Of a stretch of 64,000 nucleotides of DNA, positions 7,567-16,626 are shown piece by piece. Each line of letters opens with the position of its first letter. Position 1 is the stretch's first letter. The stretch lies in contig CAXXFR010000002.1 of the NCBI GenBank assembly GCA_963667455.2, positions 62,001-126,000 on the forward strand, written 5' to 3'. The notes under the pieces are model-generated. The model ran no database searches and was not told the origin of the DNA. It saw nothing but the letters and a program-made list of their open reading frames with translations. The translations under genes and the position numbers were made by a program. Source of the stretch: Bin55 sp963667455. GTDB taxonomy: Bacteria > Pseudomonadota > Gammaproteobacteria > Pseudomonadales > Azotimanducaceae.

Positions 7567-8388
7567 ATGAGCAGTCAATCGGCGAGAACTCCGGTATCAC
7601 TTAATACTCTTGCAACGCGCAAGCGCAAAAGCGATAAGTTTGCGTGTCTGACCGCGTATGACGCGCTGTTTTCCGAATTGATCAGCACCAGTGGAATCGA
7701 AGTCATGCTGGTGGGCGATTCCCTGGGCATGGTGCTGCAAGGGCACGACAGCACCCTGCCAGTCACTCTCGAAGATATGGTCTACCACATGAACTGCGTT
7801 CGTAGAGGAAATCAAGGCAGTTTGATCATGGCGGACTTGCCGTTCATGAGCTATGCGTCGTCCAGCCAATCTCTTGAGAGCGCAGCCGATCTCATGCGAT
7901 CAGGAGCCCACATCGTCAAACTGGAAGGTGGAGCATGGCTATCGGAGAGTACGCGATTGCTGTACGAACGGGGAATTCCGGTGTGCGCACACATGGGACT
8001 GACTCCTCAGTCGATCAATCGATTCGGTGGCTTTCGTGTCCAAGGGCGCGACCCAAAACAAGCATCAAACATGCTTGACGAGGCCCTAATTCTCGAAGAT
8101 TCTGGAGCTTCGATCTTGCTTCTTGAGTGCGTGCCTGCCTCTCTTGGACAGACCATTACCGAACGGCTCGAGATTCCCGTCATCGGGATCGGAGCCGGCC
8201 CGCATACCGACGGCCAGATCATGGTCATGCACGACATGCTGGGCATTACGCCCGTCTCAATCAAGACACCGAAATTCGTCAAGAACTTCCTGCCGGAGAG
8301 CAACAATGGAATTCGAGGCGCATTCGAGGCGTATGCTGAATCAGTTCGGAATGGATCGTTCCCCGGACCCGAACACTGCTTCGCCTAG
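7567..8388 (+). CDS. panB: 3-methyl-2-oxobutanoate hydroxymethyltransferase
   Basis: PanB makes ketopantoate from 2-ketoisovalerate and 5,10-methylene-tetrahydrofolate, the first committed step to pantothenate and CoA. The 273 residues cover the whole family. The metal-binding aspartates lie in LVGDSLGM (Asp51) and IMADLPFM (Asp90), and the catalytic-glutamate region LLECVPASL is present. It is six bases upstream of panC, which does the last step of the same pathway, so the two form an operon as in most proteobacteria. Confidence 0.97.
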   Translation: MSSQSARTPVSLNTLATRKRKSDKFACLTAYDALFSELISTSGIEVMLVGDSLGMVLQGHDSTLPVTLEDMVYHMNCVRRGNQGSLIMADLPFMSYASSSQSLESAADLMRSGAHIVKLEGGAWLSESTRLLYERGIPVCAHMGLTPQSINRFGGFRVQGRDPKQASNMLDEALILEDSGASILLLECVPASLGQTITERLEIPVIGIGAGPHTDGQIMVMHDMLGITPVSIKTPKFVKNFLPESNNGIRGAFEAYAESVRNGSFPGPEHCFA

Positions 8389-8394
8389 AGTCCA

Positions 8395-9240
8395 GTGGAT
8401 GTCGTAACGACGAAAGCAGCTCTCCGCGATGCCTTGCAATCGATTGAGCTGACATCGATTGTTGGACTCGTGCCCACGATGGGCAATCTTCACACTGGAC
8501 ACTTGAGACTGATCGAAGCGGCTCGGTCGCAATCCGCTGTAGTAGTCGCAACCATCTTTGTCAATCCACTGCAGTTTGGACCGAAAGAAGACTTCGAAAG
8601 CTACCCGCGCGTCTTGGAACAAGACTCAAAGCTTCTCCGTGAACATCGCACTGACTTGCTGTTTGCACCCTCCATGGAGGAAATGTATCCACATGGCAGG
8701 TCCCCCCACACCAACGTCTCATTGGGCCATCTAACGGGCTTTCTTTGCGGGTCCAGCAGACCAGGCCACTTCGATGGCGTGGCAACGGTGGTATCCAAGC
8801 TGTTCAATCTTGTCCAGCCTCAACGGGCGTATTTCGGGGAGAAGGACTGGCAGCAACTTACTCTAATACGTGCAATGGTTCACGATCTCGACTTTCCAAT
8901 TCAAATAGTGGGCGTCCCTACCGCAAGAAGCGAAGACGGACTGGCGTTGTCGAGTCGCAATGGATATCTGAACGCTGAGGAACGAGCTAAAGCGCATCTG
9001 CTCTACGAATCCCTAAACCGAATCCGCCAATCGGTCTTGAATGGAGACCTCGACTACGCGAAACTGGAGTCCGACGCGTTTGAGAGACTAGCCAGTGAGG
9101 GTTTTGCACCCGATTACGTTTGCGTACGGGAAGGAGCATCGTTGCAAGCTGCCACCGCCGACAGTACGGACCGACGGGTCTTTGGAGCTGCTCATCTAGG
9201 AAGTGCACGCCTAATCGACAACATCCCGATTGATGAGTAA
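8395..9240 (+). CDS. panC: Pantothenate synthetase (pantoate--beta-alanine ligase)
   Basis: PanC joins pantoate and beta-alanine using ATP. The 281-residue protein has the nucleotidyl-transferase HxGH motif (PTMGNLHTGH, residues 27-36), the GEKDWQQL segment and the KMSKS-like ARSEDGLALSSRN. The start is GTG 8395, which gives the usual short lead before VPTMG. The panB stop is six bases upstream. A panD is not seen in this window. Confidence 0.97.
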   Translation: MDVVTTKAALRDALQSIELTSIVGLVPTMGNLHTGHLRLIEAARSQSAVVVATIFVNPLQFGPKEDFESYPRVLEQDSKLLREHRTDLLFAPSMEEMYPHGRSPHTNVSLGHLTGFLCGSSRPGHFDGVATVVSKLFNLVQPQRAYFGEKDWQQLTLIRAMVHDLDFPIQIVGVPTARSEDGLALSSRNGYLNAEERAKAHLLYESLNRIRQSVLNGDLDYAKLESDAFERLASEGFAPDYVCVREGASLQAATADSTDRRVFGAAHLGSARLIDNIPIDE

Positions 9241-9245
9241 TTAGT

Positions 9246-10838
9246 GTGTCGGATTCACCAGGAAACGACGTTCAATGTTCCACGTGGAACTTTGTACAGT
9301 ATGAAGCTGATCGAGTCTTGCAGCTGAATCCAAGCTCCATCACGCAAATCGCCGGTCGATTTGCTGCAAACCATCAAGAGGTGGAGGGGTTGATCGTCGA
9401 TTGGTCCCGCCAACGCATCGACGAAGGAGGCATTCGTGCTCTCGATAAGTTGGCCGACGACCGTGACACCTTGGGATTCCTCGATCGACTGGCTCGTGGC
9501 GAGATCCTGAACCTCACCGAAAATCGCAGCGTGATGCACATGGCTCTGCGCGACATCGGGCGCAAACTGAACTACATCAATAACACGATTGCAGAGCAAA
9601 TCGCAACGGAACGCAAACGAATGCTCGAGTTTGCGGAGGATGTTCGCCAAGGCCGAGTCCAAGGATCGGACGGAAAGGCATTTACCGACATCGTCCACTG
9701 CGGAATTGGCGGGTCACACTGGGGTCCGGCCTTGGTTTGCGATGCGCTTCAAGAATTCAGCTCGAGTCCGATTCGACTGCACTTCTGTTCCAACTCGGAC
9801 CCGCGGAATCTGCAGACATTGGAATCGTCACTCCCAGCATCGACAACACTTCTTGTTGTCGCTTCGAAGTCGAACTCCACATTTGAGACGCTTGCCAACG
9901 CTCGCCGCGCTCGAACTTGGCTGACCGAACGCCTGAAACCGGAGGCAGACCTGGACAGTCACTTTGTGCACATTTCGAGCAAACCTGATGCACAAGTTGG
10001 GTCAGCGAGAAAGTTCTGGATTCCCGATTCCGTCGGTGGAAGATTCTCGCTCTGGTCCAGCATGGGATTGCCCATTGCCATATTCATGGGGCGTGACCGA
10101 TTCTTGGAACTGCTGGAGGGGGCAAATGCAATGGATCTTCATGTGCTCAGTGAACCCACTGGCACAAATGTAGCGATTCGACTCGCAACATTGGCAATCT
10201 GGAATACGAACTTCCTGAATTGCGAGTCACATCTGGTGCTTCCCTACGACTCCCGATTGAAATTGCTGACCCCGTATTGCCAGCAATTGGAAATGGAGAG
10301 CAATGGGAAGCGGGTCGACACCGACGGCGAAACAGTCGGAGAGCAGACCAGTCCGGTGGTCTGGGGTGGACTCGAGACCGACGGGCAACATGCGTGGCAC
10401 CAGTTGCTTCATCAAGGAACCCGCTCATACAGCGCGGACATCGTGGCTTCGCTGGATGCATTGGACTCCAAGTCCGACCAAGACATGCATGAATGGATGC
10501 TCGCGAACGCCGTCGCACAGAGCGCTGTGATGCTGGCCGGCACAACGGACGCATCGACCGAACCACATCGCCAAATACCCGGCGGAAACGGTTCCACTGT
10601 CATTCTCCTAGACCAAGTGAATCCACGGACTTTGGGAGCTCTACTCGCGCTCTACGAACACAAGGTCGCGGCATGTGGACATCTTTGGGGCATCAACTCG
10701 TTTGACCAGTGGGGAGTCGAAGAAGGCAAGCTTCAGGCGGGTCGGGTACATGATGCGATTCAGGGCGAAGCGGCAGACGAAGTTGATCCTGCGACCGCAG
10801 AACTCCTTCTTACAATACGAAAGAAGCTCAGTACCTAG
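9246..10838 (+). CDS. pgi: Glucose-6-phosphate isomerase
   Basis: Pgi interconverts glucose 6-phosphate and fructose 6-phosphate. The 530 residues carry the sugar-phosphate loop GIGGS (153-157), VGGRFSLWSSMGLPIAI, the DGQHAWHQLLHQGT segment with the catalytic His, and the C-terminal QWGVEEGK with the catalytic Lys. Start GTG 9246 lies five bases after panC. The spacing to panC and to acs (16 bases) suggests one transcript running from pantothenate genes into central carbon genes. Confidence 0.96.
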   Translation: MSDSPGNDVQCSTWNFVQYEADRVLQLNPSSITQIAGRFAANHQEVEGLIVDWSRQRIDEGGIRALDKLADDRDTLGFLDRLARGEILNLTENRSVMHMALRDIGRKLNYINNTIAEQIATERKRMLEFAEDVRQGRVQGSDGKAFTDIVHCGIGGSHWGPALVCDALQEFSSSPIRLHFCSNSDPRNLQTLESSLPASTTLLVVASKSNSTFETLANARRARTWLTERLKPEADLDSHFVHISSKPDAQVGSARKFWIPDSVGGRFSLWSSMGLPIAIFMGRDRFLELLEGANAMDLHVLSEPTGTNVAIRLATLAIWNTNFLNCESHLVLPYDSRLKLLTPYCQQLEMESNGKRVDTDGETVGEQTSPVVWGGLETDGQHAWHQLLHQGTRSYSADIVASLDALDSKSDQDMHEWMLANAVAQSAVMLAGTTDASTEPHRQIPGGNGSTVILLDQVNPRTLGALLALYEHKVAACGHLWGINSFDQWGVEEGKLQAGRVHDAIQGEAADEVDPATAELLLTIRKKLST

Positions 10839-10854
10839 TCCCCTACCGGAGAGC

Positions 10855-12792
10855 ATGCCAGTGTCCGAGAACTATCCCGTACCAAAAGACTTCTCCCAAT
10901 CTAGCTACATTGATCGGAGCAAGTACGAGAGCATGTATGAGGAGTCTGTACAAGATCCGGAAGGATTTTGGGACAGGCAGGCTCGAGAGCATCTCGATTG
11001 GTTCAATCCGTTCACCGATGTCTGCGAAGCATCGTTTGAAGACGGCACATTCAATTGGTTCCAAAACGGAACCCTGAACGCTTCCCACATCTGCATAGAC
11101 CGACATCTGGCGGAACTTGGTGACCGCATCGCCATCATTTGGGAAGGCGACGACAGCTCCGAACAGAAACACATCACTTACTGCGAACTTCACCGACAAG
11201 TCTGCAAGCTCGCCAACGCGTTGAAGCAACGCAACGTGAGACGCGGCGATCGTGTCTGCATCTACATGCCCATGATCCCTGAGGCCGCCTACGCGATGCT
11301 GGCGTGCGCTCGCATTGGTGCAATCCATAGCGTAGTGTTTGGTGGATTCTCGTCGATCTCACTTCGTGACCGCATTCTCGATTCCGACTGTCAGACGCTG
11401 ATCACAGCCGATGAAGGAATTCGAGGCGGCAGAACCGTGCCTCTCAAGGAAAACGCCAATGTGGCTCTTGCGGAGTGTCCCAATGTGCACACCGTATTGA
11501 CCGTTCGACGCACCGGTGGCGATGTGGAGATGGTTCCCGAACGCGATGTTTGGTATGACGAGCTAGTCGACCCGCAGAGCGACGACTGCCCTGTGGAACG
11601 TATGAACTCAGAAGACCCTCTGTTCATTCTGTACACCTCGGGTAGCACCGGAAAACCCAAGGGTGTGCAACACGGAACGGCCGGCTATCTGCTGCATGCA
11701 AAGTTGACGCACCAGTACATCTTCGACTATCACGCCGACGACATCTACTGGTGTACTGCCGATGTCGGGTGGATTACCGGGCACTCCTACATCGTGTACG
11801 GACCTCTGGCGAACGCTGCGACCACACTGATGTTCGAAGGTGTCCCAACCTACCCCGACGCCTCGAGGTTCTGGCAAGTCGTCGACAAACACTCCGTCAA
11901 CATCTTCTACACCGCTCCGACTGCCATTCGACAACTCATGGCGGAAGGCGATGAATTCGTTGCCCGTACATCTCGCAAGTCGTTGCGTCTTCTCGGCACC
12001 GTCGGTGAACCCATCAATCCCGAAGCGTGGGAGTGGTATCACGGAGTCGTAGGTGACCGAAGATCCCCAGTTGTCGACACGTGGTGGCAAACGGAGACCG
12101 GCGGAATCATGATTTCTCCACTACCCGGAGCAACTGACCTCAAACCGGGTTCCGTGACACGACCGTTCTTCGGAATCAAGCCGGCCCTTGTCGACGATGA
12201 AGGCAACATCATCGAGGAAACCGAAGCATCCGGAAACCTCGTGATGCTCCAAGCTTGGCCCGGTCAAATCAGAACGGTGTATGGCGACCATCAACGTGTG
12301 ATCGATACGTACTACTCTCGGTTTCCGGGTATGTACTTCACGGGAGACGGAGCTCGCCGAGACGGGGATGGCTACTACTGGATCACTGGCCGTGTCGACG
12401 ATGTGATCAATGTCTCGGGCCATCGCTTGGGTACCGCAGAAATCGAAAGCGCTCTCGTCTTGCATGAATCCGTGGCCGAAGCTGCCGTTGTGGGCGCGCC
12501 GCACGACATCAAGGGTGAGTCCATCTACGCCTTTGTGACCACCATGACCAGTGTTCAGCCGACTGAGGATCTCCGTCAGCAATTGCTTCAGCTGGTACGG
12601 AGCGAGATCGGTCCGATCGCTCGACCGGACGCAATCCAATGGGCCCCTGGACTACCCAAGACACGCTCCGGCAAAATCATGCGCCGAATCCTTCGCAAGA
12701 TTGCCGCGAACGACGTTGAGGACCTTGGCGATACATCAACGCTAGCGGATCCGGCGGTCGTCGAGGACCTCGTGGAGAATCGCGTCTCCTAG
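10855..12792 (+). CDS. acs: Acetyl-CoA synthetase
   Basis: Acs activates acetate to acetyl-CoA through acetyl-AMP. Starting at ATG 10855 (GGAGAG just upstream) the protein has 645 residues, the family norm; the frame is open further upstream inside pgi but that part does not resemble Acs. Visible motifs are YTSGSTGKPKG, GTVGEPINPEAWEWYH, DTWWQTETGG, YFTGDGARRDGDGYYWITGR and the C-terminal TRSGKIMRR, whose Lys is the usual acetylation switch. It is the last gene of the + strand block and converges with pnp. Confidence 0.96.
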   Translation: MPVSENYPVPKDFSQSSYIDRSKYESMYEESVQDPEGFWDRQAREHLDWFNPFTDVCEASFEDGTFNWFQNGTLNASHICIDRHLAELGDRIAIIWEGDDSSEQKHITYCELHRQVCKLANALKQRNVRRGDRVCIYMPMIPEAAYAMLACARIGAIHSVVFGGFSSISLRDRILDSDCQTLITADEGIRGGRTVPLKENANVALAECPNVHTVLTVRRTGGDVEMVPERDVWYDELVDPQSDDCPVERMNSEDPLFILYTSGSTGKPKGVQHGTAGYLLHAKLTHQYIFDYHADDIYWCTADVGWITGHSYIVYGPLANAATTLMFEGVPTYPDASRFWQVVDKHSVNIFYTAPTAIRQLMAEGDEFVARTSRKSLRLLGTVGEPINPEAWEWYHGVVGDRRSPVVDTWWQTETGGIMISPLPGATDLKPGSVTRPFFGIKPALVDDEGNIIEETEASGNLVMLQAWPGQIRTVYGDHQRVIDTYYSRFPGMYFTGDGARRDGDGYYWITGRVDDVINVSGHRLGTAEIESALVLHESVAEAAVVGAPHDIKGESIYAFVTTMTSVQPTEDLRQQLLQLVRSEIGPIARPDAIQWAPGLPKTRSGKIMRRILRKIAANDVEDLGDTSTLADPAVVEDLVENRVS

Positions 12793-12795
12793 GCT

Positions 12796-12827
12796 AGTCC
12801 AACATCGGTTGCCGATGCGACCGGACT
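12796..12827. terminator. Hairpin between convergent acs and pnp
   Basis: A perfect six-base stem with a three-base loop (CATCGG-TTG-CCGATG, 12803-12817) is enclosed by AGTCC (12796-12800) and GGACT (12823-12827). It lies in the only gap between the two convergent genes. There is no T run on either side, so a bidirectional or Rho-assisted terminator is a guess. Confidence 0.4.
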
Positions 12828-12857
12828 CGTCTCAAGACTGGATGGAACAACAGCAGA

Positions 12858-14972
12858 CTACGATTCTGCTTCTGCACGAGCTCCTTCAACGTCTTTCATC
12901 GACAGCGACACCCTGCCTCTAGGGTCGATGTCGAGCACGACCACTTCCACTTGCTGGCCTTCCTTCAGGTAGTCGGAAACACGTTCGACACGCTTCGGAG
13001 CGATCTTCGATATGTGAACAAGGCCATCCTTGCCGGGCAGGATGTTCACGAAGGCGCCGAAGTCCATGATGTTCTTCACCTCGCCTCGATAGATCTTGCC
13101 GATTTCCGGTTCTTCCGTGAGATTGTTGATCATCTCCTTGGCGATGTTTGCCGCCTCACCTGACTCGGCATAGATCTTGATCGTGCCGTCGTCGTAGGTC
13201 TCCACCTCTGCTCCGGATTCTTCTTGAATGGAACGAATGGTGGACCCACCTTTCCCGATGACTTCACGAATCTTTTCTTTGTTGATCTTCAACGTGACGA
13301 TGGTGGGCGCGTAGGGCGAAACATCGTCTCGCGCCTTGTCCAGAACCGCATTCATAGCACTCAGAATGTGCTGACGAGCAGAATGAGCCTGTGCCAGCGC
13401 AACTTCCATGATCTCTTCGGTTATGCCTTCGATCTTGATGTCCATCTGCAGGGCAGTCACACCGTTCGTTGTACCGGCAACTTTGAAGTCCATATCTCCG
13501 AGATGATCCTCATCTCCAAGAATGTCGGTCAAAACAGTGAATCGGTCTTCGTCTTTCACGAGTCCCATCGCAACACCGGCAACTGCAGACGAAACCGGCA
13601 CTCCGGCATCCATAAGCGCGAGCGATGCACCACAGACGCTGGCCATCGAGCTCGAACCGTTGCTTTCAGTGATTTCGGAAACGACGCGCACTGTATAGGG
13701 CCAATCATCGGCATCGGGGAGCACTGCTTCGACAGCTCGGCGAGCTAATCGACCGTGTCCGATTTCGCGTCGTGCTGGACCCCGCAGCCGACTTGCTTCT
13801 CCGACGCTATAAGGCGGAAAGTTGTAGTGAAGCAAGAAGTGATCGCGCGTTGTCCCACTAAGCGCATCGATGAGGGCTGCATCTCGAGTCATACCCAATG
13901 TGGTCGTTACGATCGCCTGTGTCTCACCTCGCTGAAACAAGGCGGATCCATGTGTACGACCGAGTACTCCGACCTCGATATCCAGATCTCGAACTTCGTC
14001 CGCTCGACGCCCATCGATTCTGGCCTCTCCATTCAGGATACGCTCTCGAACGATGCTTTTCTCAAGCGAAGAAAAGTGTTCCTTCGCTTCTGATTCGGCA
14101 TTTTCGGCATCCCCGGAGTCCGCAATGGACTCGACCACCTCGTCACGCAACCGCCGGACTTCGGCAAGTCGTTCCGACTTGTTGGTCACTCGGTAGGCCT
14201 CGCCAAGTTTGGTGGCAACTCTCTGTTCGACCTGCTCGGCGATCTGCGTATTTTTCTCAGCCGGCGCGTAGTTCCAGGGTTCCTTTCCAGCCACTTCCAC
14301 CAATCTCTTGATGGCCTGAATCTGCACCTGCATCTCCTGATGCGCGAACAGCACAGCTCCCAACATCTGATCCTCAGAAAGCTCATTGGCTTCGCTCTCG
14401 ACCATCAATACAGCCGACTCGGTGCCCGCAACGACCATGTTGAGGTTCGACGACTCAAGCTCGGAGAGACGAGGATTGAGCAAGTAGGAATTGTCGGAAA
14501 ATCCAACGCGGTTCGCTCCGATGGGGCCACGGAACGGCACTCCCGAGATAGCCAATGCTGCCGATGTGCCAATCATGGCGACGATGTCGGGATCGACATC
14601 CTTGTCCGTTGACATCACGGTGGCGATGACATGGACTTCATTACGAAAACCGTCCGGAAACAGCGGACGGATCGGTCGGTCGATCAATCGGCAGGTCAGC
14701 GTTTCCTTTTCGCTAGGCCTGCCCTCTCTTCGGAAGAAGCCGCCGGGTATTCGCCCAGCCGCATACATCCGTTCCTGATAGTCGACAGTCAACGGGAAAA
14801 ACGACTGGTTCGGCATGGGTTCCCGCGCCGCAACGACCGTGCAGAGCACGCTGGTGTCGTCCATATGCGCCATGACGGCACCCGATGCCTGACGTGCTAC
14901 ACGCCCTGTTTCCAGCCGTACTCGGTGATTACCGAGTGGGAATTCAACTTTTCTTGGTTTCAAGTCTTTCAC
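12858..14972 (-). CDS. pnp: Polyribonucleotide nucleotidyltransferase (PNPase)
   Basis: PNPase degrades RNA 3'-5' by phosphorolysis and works with RNase E in the degradosome. The 704 residues contain two RNase PH domains (second core with ITESNGSSSMASVCG), a KH domain (KINKEKIREVIGKGGSTIR) and a C-terminal S1 domain (YRGEVKNIMDFGAFVNILPG). The start is GTG 14972, eight bases after rpsO, the classic rpsO-pnp pair. Confidence 0.97.
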   Translation of the reverse strand: MKDLKPRKVEFPLGNHRVRLETGRVARQASGAVMAHMDDTSVLCTVVAAREPMPNQSFFPLTVDYQERMYAAGRIPGGFFRREGRPSEKETLTCRLIDRPIRPLFPDGFRNEVHVIATVMSTDKDVDPDIVAMIGTSAALAISGVPFRGPIGANRVGFSDNSYLLNPRLSELESSNLNMVVAGTESAVLMVESEANELSEDQMLGAVLFAHQEMQVQIQAIKRLVEVAGKEPWNYAPAEKNTQIAEQVEQRVATKLGEAYRVTNKSERLAEVRRLRDEVVESIADSGDAENAESEAKEHFSSLEKSIVRERILNGEARIDGRRADEVRDLDIEVGVLGRTHGSALFQRGETQAIVTTTLGMTRDAALIDALSGTTRDHFLLHYNFPPYSVGEASRLRGPARREIGHGRLARRAVEAVLPDADDWPYTVRVVSEITESNGSSSMASVCGASLALMDAGVPVSSAVAGVAMGLVKDEDRFTVLTDILGDEDHLGDMDFKVAGTTNGVTALQMDIKIEGITEEIMEVALAQAHSARQHILSAMNAVLDKARDDVSPYAPTIVTLKINKEKIREVIGKGGSTIRSIQEESGAEVETYDDGTIKIYAESGEAANIAKEMINNLTEEPEIGKIYRGEVKNIMDFGAFVNILPGKDGLVHISKIAPKRVERVSDYLKEGQQVEVVVLDIDPRGRVSLSMKDVEGARAEAES

Positions 14973-14980
14973 CTTCAGTG

Positions 14981-15250
14981 CTAGCGTCGAATCTCGAGCC
15001 GCGAAATGAGGAACGTGTACCGATCAACATCCTTCGACTTGAGATAGTCCAGCAACTTGCGTCGGCGAGCGACCATGATTTGCAATCCACGACGAGAGTG
15101 ATTGTCTCGTTTGTGATTCTGCAAATGTTCCTGAACGGAATTGATGTTCTTGGTTAGTAGTGCAACCTGAACTTCGGGTGAGCCGGTGTCGTTTTCACCA
15201 CGACCGAACTCCTTTTGAATTTCATACTTTGTTTCGGCAGTCAATGCCAT
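14981..15250 (-). CDS. rpsO: 30S ribosomal protein S15
   Basis: S15 binds 16S rRNA early in 30S assembly. The protein has the standard 89 residues, with GSPEVQVALLT and the conserved HSRRGLQIMVARRRKLLDYL. A perfect AGGAGG lies seven bases before the ATG. It sits between truB and pnp as usual. Confidence 0.98.
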   Translation of the reverse strand: MALTAETKYEIQKEFGRGENDTGSPEVQVALLTKNINSVQEHLQNHKRDNHSRRGLQIMVARRRKLLDYLKSKDVDRYTFLISRLEIRR

Positions 15251-15302
15251 GCCCTAGCCTCCTAGGTTCTTGTACTTGCAGATTGACGGAAACAACCGCC
15301 AT

Positions 15303-16220
15303 TCATGCGATGATTCTTCGCGGCGCAACTCTGCCATCGATGAGGATTTCTCCGACTCCGAGGAATTTCTCTTCACAGCCTCGCGATGTCTCGCACAGTC
15401 GAACCCAGCCTTGTTCGGGTGCTTGTTCGACCCGGACGGGTTGTCCATGCTTGACGTTGTACGCAGCTGGACCTGTCACATAAACTGCAGGCCAACTATC
15501 TACCGCACGAGAAGTCGGAAGCAAAAGTCCGTCATTGCGCTTCTCATGCACCGCATCTTCTATTTCTTTCATTGTGACGAGATTACTCTCGTCGAATGGG
15601 CCGACTTTAGTGCGACGAAGAGCCGTCACATGAGCTCCACACTGCAACTCCTCGCCAATGTCGGCAACCAGCGTTCGAACATAGGTTCCTTTGCTACAGT
15701 GGATGTCCAGCACAAACTCGGGATGTTCAAATCGAACCAGCTTGTTGGCGAAAATCGTCACGGGTCGTGGTTCACGCGGAACCTCCAGACCTTTACGCGC
15801 CAGCTTGTACAGCGGTTGCCCGTTGCTCTTGATAGCTGAGAACATCGATGGAATCTGCTCGATCTGGCCGCTAAAACGTTCGAGCACAGCTTCGAGGTCC
15901 CCCGAATCAACGTGATCTGCGTTGCGCTCCGAAGTAATCGAGCCCTCCGCATCGCCGCTATCAGTTGCGACTCCCAGTACCGAACCCACTACATATCGCT
16001 TGTCGGCATTGAGGAGAAACTGAGAAAACTTCGTGGCATCGCCAAAACACAGAGGAAGAACTCCGGTGGCCAAGGGATCGAGACTTCCGGTGTGACCGAC
16101 TTTCTTGGCACCAAACAAACGCTTGACCTGTTGCAACGCCGCATTCGACGAAATGCCGGCAGGCTTGTCCAGCACCAATATCCCGTTGATGTCCCTCCCT
16201 CGAGGGCGTCGGCTACTCAC
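15303..16220 (-). CDS. truB: tRNA pseudouridine-55 synthase
   Basis: TruB makes pseudouridine 55 in the tRNA T loop and also acts as a tRNA chaperone. The 305 residues include GILVLDKPAG and the catalytic block GHTGSLDPLATGVLPLC with the nucleophile Asp, then the family's TYVRTL segment. Start GTG 16220 overlaps the end of rbfA by eight bases, which suggests translational coupling. Confidence 0.96.
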   Translation of the reverse strand: MSSRRPRGRDINGILVLDKPAGISSNAALQQVKRLFGAKKVGHTGSLDPLATGVLPLCFGDATKFSQFLLNADKRYVVGSVLGVATDSGDAEGSITSERNADHVDSGDLEAVLERFSGQIEQIPSMFSAIKSNGQPLYKLARKGLEVPREPRPVTIFANKLVRFEHPEFVLDIHCSKGTYVRTLVADIGEELQCGAHVTALRRTKVGPFDESNLVTMKEIEDAVHEKRNDGLLLPTSRAVDSWPAVYVTGPAAYNVKHGQPVRVEQAPEQGWVRLCETSRGCEEKFLGVGEILIDGRVAPRRIIA

Positions 16221-16626
16221 TCGAACTTTCCGCTACTGTCGTTTCTCGTCTGGCTGCTTCTTCGATGAGCAAGTCCAATCGACGACTGGATTCCTCCAAG
16301 TCGTCATAGTGAAACCGAAGCTGTGGGGTGGATCGCATGGGAAGCCGCTGTGCCAGTTCCGTCCGCAGGAATCCCGCCGCCTTGCCCAATACGTCAACCA
16401 GAACAGCTCTATCTTCTGTCCCGGCTTCGGGGCTTTGCACGTAGACATCGGCAAACGCCAAGTCCCGTGTGACCCGCACTTCCGTGAGAGTCAATTCGCC
16501 CGTGCTCACCCGTGGGTCGCGCATTCGACGTCGAATGATTTCGCTGAGTTCCCGACGGATCGATTCAGCTACACGAAGCTCACGTCCGAACGATCGAGAG
16601 CGATTGAGAACTCGAACGCGACGCAT
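16213..16626 (-). CDS. rbfA: Ribosome-binding factor A
   Basis: RbfA is a 30S maturation factor acting near helix 1 of 16S rRNA. I start it at ATG 16626 rather than the longer open frame at 16716, because residues from MRRVRVLNRSRSFGRELRVA onward fit the family and the start overlaps the infB stop by one base (TAATG). This gives 137 residues with the KH-like fold region LTEVRVTRDLAFADVYV. The order infB-rbfA-truB is conserved. Confidence 0.93.
   Translation of the reverse strand: MRRVRVLNRSRSFGRELRVAESIRRELSEIIRRRMRDPRVSTGELTLTEVRVTRDLAFADVYVQSPEAGTEDRAVLVDVLGKAAGFLRTELAQRLPMRSTPQLRFHYDDLEESSRRLDLLIEEAARRETTVAESSSE

Noticed and set aside
10675..10854. N-terminal 60-residue extension of Acs
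   Set aside because: It overlaps pgi in another frame and does not resemble Acs; ATG 10855 has a ribosome-binding site and gives the normal length.
13224..13748. Long plus-strand frames opposite pnp, infB, carB, dnaK and ftsH
   Set aside because: They lie antisense to well-identified genes and show no domain motifs.
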